A DNA stretch of 64,000 nucleotides from NCBI GenBank assembly GCA_949290355.1, contig CASERN010000011.1:795865-859864 (forward strand), given 5' to 3'. Under the pieces are notes generated by a model that ran no database searches, had not been told where the DNA came from, and worked only from the letters and a program-made list of their open reading frames with translations. This document shows, in pieces, positions 62,549-64,000 of the stretch. How positions within the stretch are numbered: the stretch's first letter is position 1; each line of letters opens with the position of its first letter. The position numbers and the translations under genes were made by a program. The DNA comes from an uncultured bacterium. Its GTDB lineage: Bacteria; Cyanobacteriota; Vampirovibrionia; Gastranaerophilales; Gastranaerophilaceae.

Positions 62549-62566
62549 TATGTAAAGAAATGTAAC
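62549..62566 (-). promoter_or_regulatory. HLR1-type direct repeat (RpaB-like site), perfect match
   Basis: On the minus strand GTTACATT, two bases, TTTACATA, matching (G/T)TTACA(T/A)(T/A) twice with the 2-nt spacing of the cyanobacterial RpaB box. It lies 67 bp before the start at 62482 and 86 bp before the divergent start at 62652. Confidence 0.5.
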
Positions 62567-62651
62567 AAGTTTAAGCTTTTTTGAAATTATACATTTTTTA
62601 TATACTTTATATATACACAAGCGATAAATAAATAAGATTGAGAGGCATAAT

Positions 62652-62816
62652 ATGGCAGTAGCAAATTTAAAAAAAATTGATGACAAATTAAAAAATATCT
62701 ACGAAAATCAAGTTACAGTCAACAACAATCAGCCTTTTGAAGATCGTTCAGAATTGCTTTTTGCTCAAATGAATTTTATTGCAATGGCAAATAAACAAGC
62801 TTTACATTTAATTTAA
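62652..62816 (+). CDS. Small hypothetical protein (54 aa)
   Basis: 54 codons (MAVANLKKIDDKLK ... KQALHLI) with GAGAGG 7 nt upstream. Helical, no membrane segment. Family not recognised. It has a good ribosome-binding site and fills the gap before nadD. Confidence 0.6.
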   Translation: MAVANLKKIDDKLKNIYENQVTVNNNQPFEDRSELLFAQMNFIAMANKQALHLI

Positions 62817-62894
62817 CACATTTTAACTCCAATTAATTTTTCCCCTACAAATTTTGTACCTGATTTCAGAAGAAATCAGGTTTTCTTTTTATTG

Positions 62895-62900
62895 TATAAT
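62895..62900 (+). promoter_or_regulatory. -10 box of nadD
   Basis: TATAAT ends 9 nt before ATG 62910, leaving at most 3-4 nt of leader and no Shine-Dalgarno sequence. Confidence 0.5.
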
Positions 62901-62909
62901 AAAACTATT

Positions 62910-63506
62910 ATGAAATTATGCGTATTTTCTGGAACATTTAATCCTATTCATAATGCACATCTTAAAATGGCAGAATATGTTATTACGCATTACGAATTTG
63001 ATAAAATTTTATTCATACCTGCGTATAAACCTCCACATAAAAACTACTCAAAAGAAATGTGCAAGCACAGGTACAAAATGGTCCAACTTGCAATAAAAAA
63101 TAATCCGCATTTTGAAATATCTGATATTGAATTTAAAAATGAAGGTAAATCATATTCCTATCTTACAGCTATAGAATTGTACAAAAAATACAATATTGAT
63201 GGAAAAATTAATTTCATTATAGGTACAGATGCTTTTGAAAAGATTGAAAGCTGGTATGAGACAGATAAGTTTAAAAATCTTGTTGATTTTATTATTTTTA
63301 TACGAGAAAATGAGTCTGTAAATTTTGATAGATTAAAAGATAAAGGTTACAATTTTAAATTTGCGAAAATGCCTTTTATTGATATATCTTCAACAGAAAT
63401 AAGAGAGAAAATCGCAAAAAAAGAAGATTTTAATAATTTATTACCTAAAGAAGTAGAGGAATACATAAAAGAAAATGGATTATACACAAATAAAAACTTG
63501 GCTTAA
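62910..63506 (+). CDS. nadD: Nicotinate-nucleotide adenylyltransferase
   Basis: 198 residues. FSGTFNPIHNAHLKMAEY is the nucleotidyltransferase GxFxPxHxxH motif, and DISSTEIREKIAKKE the C-terminal ISSTxIR motif. It makes deamido-NAD. ATG 62910 is preferred over a start at 62892 because the -10 box TATAAT overlaps that stretch. The next gene starts 32 bp before its end. Confidence 0.95.
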   Translation: MKLCVFSGTFNPIHNAHLKMAEYVITHYEFDKILFIPAYKPPHKNYSKEMCKHRYKMVQLAIKNNPHFEISDIEFKNEGKSYSYLTAIELYKKYNIDGKINFIIGTDAFEKIESWYETDKFKNLVDFIIFIRENESVNFDRLKDKGYNFKFAKMPFIDISSTEIREKIAKKEDFNNLLPKEVEEYIKENGLYTNKNLA

Positions 63507-64000
63507 GGAAAATTTAAACGAAAAACGATATATTCATACACTGGGCACTGCAGAATGCGCTAAATATTTAGCTAAAAAATTCAACTTAGACTTTGAAAAA
63601 GCTTATCTTGCAGGATTATTACACGATTGCGCAAAATGTTTTTCAAATGAAAAGCTATTAGATATTATTCACAAAAATCTTGATGTTGAAGAATGTGAAA
63701 TGCTAAATTATAAAACTTTACACGCACCAGTAAGTGCCTACATCGCAGAAAAAGAATTTAATATAACAGACAAAGAAATACTATCAGCAATTAGATGGCA
63801 TACACTCGGTAAACTTGAAATGACAGATTTTGAAAAAATTGTATTTCTTGCCGACAAAATAGAACCAAATACCAGAGACAAAGAATACTCTGATAAAATT
63901 CAAGCCATTTTACAAGAAGAAAATGGTTTGAATAAAGCTCTTTTAATATGTTATAAAGAAACAATAAAAAGTTTAGTAAAAAGAGATTTAAAAATCTGTA
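63475..64000 (+). CDS. yqeK: HD-domain hydrolase YqeK (partial at window edge)
   Basis: 175 codons visible from ATG 63475. HD metal ligands are seen in RYIHTLGTAE, LLHDCAK and AIRWHTLG, and DKIEPNTRD is typical of YqeK, which cleaves diadenosine tetraphosphate. nadD-yqeK adjacency supports the call. The C-terminus lies beyond the window. Confidence 0.92.
   Translation, partial: MDYTQIKTWLKENLNEKRYIHTLGTAECAKYLAKKFNLDFEKAYLAGLLHDCAKCFSNEKLLDIIHKNLDVEECEMLNYKTLHAPVSAYIAEKEFNITDKEILSAIRWHTLGKLEMTDFEKIVFLADKIEPNTRDKEYSDKIQAILQEENGLNKALLICYKETIKSLVKRDLKIC

Overview
The window is a visibly AT-rich bacterial chromosome segment with dense, short-spaced operons. I see no insertion sequence, prophage, CRISPR array or rRNA. 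The best guess for the host is a non-photosynthetic relative of Cyanobacteria (Melainabacteria/Vampirovibrionia, probably a gut Gastranaerophilales-type organism). This is inference. It rests on a ribosomal protein S5 core that reads like the cyanobacterial one, prepilins of the AFTLAE..ITLGIIGVVAAL type, many lineage-type hypothetical membrane proteins, a two-component and pseudo-receiver rich gene set, and two sites resembling the cyanobacterial RpaB (HLR1) box.

Layout. 0-5.6 kb, minus strand: N-terminus of an Orn/Lys/Arg decarboxylase, a PilZ protein, a detached ribosomal block (rpsE-rpmD-rplO-secY) and a phosphomannomutase/phosphoglucomutase. 5.6-16.4 kb: an orphan sugar-ABC permease, two flavoprotein oxidoreductases, a MnmC-type methyltransferase, thrB, an AI-2E-type transporter with a radical SAM protein, and a histidine-phosphatase-like protein divergent from leuD across a perfect 17-bp inverted repeat. 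17-20 kb: rpsL-rpsG, then a glutaredoxin gene followed by a hybrid-cluster-protein homologue that has lost its hybrid-cluster ligands. 20-28.7 kb: wecB, envelope hypotheticals, a three-gene two-component operon, superoxide reductase with an amber-interrupted ferritin, a prepilin switched out of frame at a run of ten C, and a long SRP RNA. 28.7-37.5 kb: a transketolase half-subunit, ftsEX with a degenerate signalling protein, an isochorismatase-type hydrolase, mgtE, a LytR-CpsA-Psr protein and two tRNA-Arg genes. 37.5-46 kb: an XRE regulator, a GT2-DUF616 fusion, an antiporter, thyX, two sugar permeases, an MFS exporter, lgt and a TPR lipoprotein. 46-53 kb: an eight-gene plus-strand run (ClpX-type zinc finger alone, HEAT-like protein, ruvX, DUF1292, triple Clp-N protein, tilS, hpt, histidine kinase). 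53-64 kb: uvrB, CpaE/CpaF-like ATPases, a probable 6S RNA, two related large membrane proteins, nadD and yqeK (cut by the window edge).

Cross-cutting signals. At least nine genes lack a Shine-Dalgarno sequence and have a -10 hexamer exactly 6 nt upstream of the start codon, so transcription should begin on or next to the ATG (leaderless mRNA). Other genes use AGGAG-type sites, and several genes inside operons use TTG starts placed right at the previous stop codon. A second theme is enzyme folds that have lost catalytic residues: the Hcp-like protein, the histidine phosphatase, a receiver/GGDEF protein and the CpaF-like ATPase. They look like a layer of pseudo-enzymes kept as binding or regulatory proteins.
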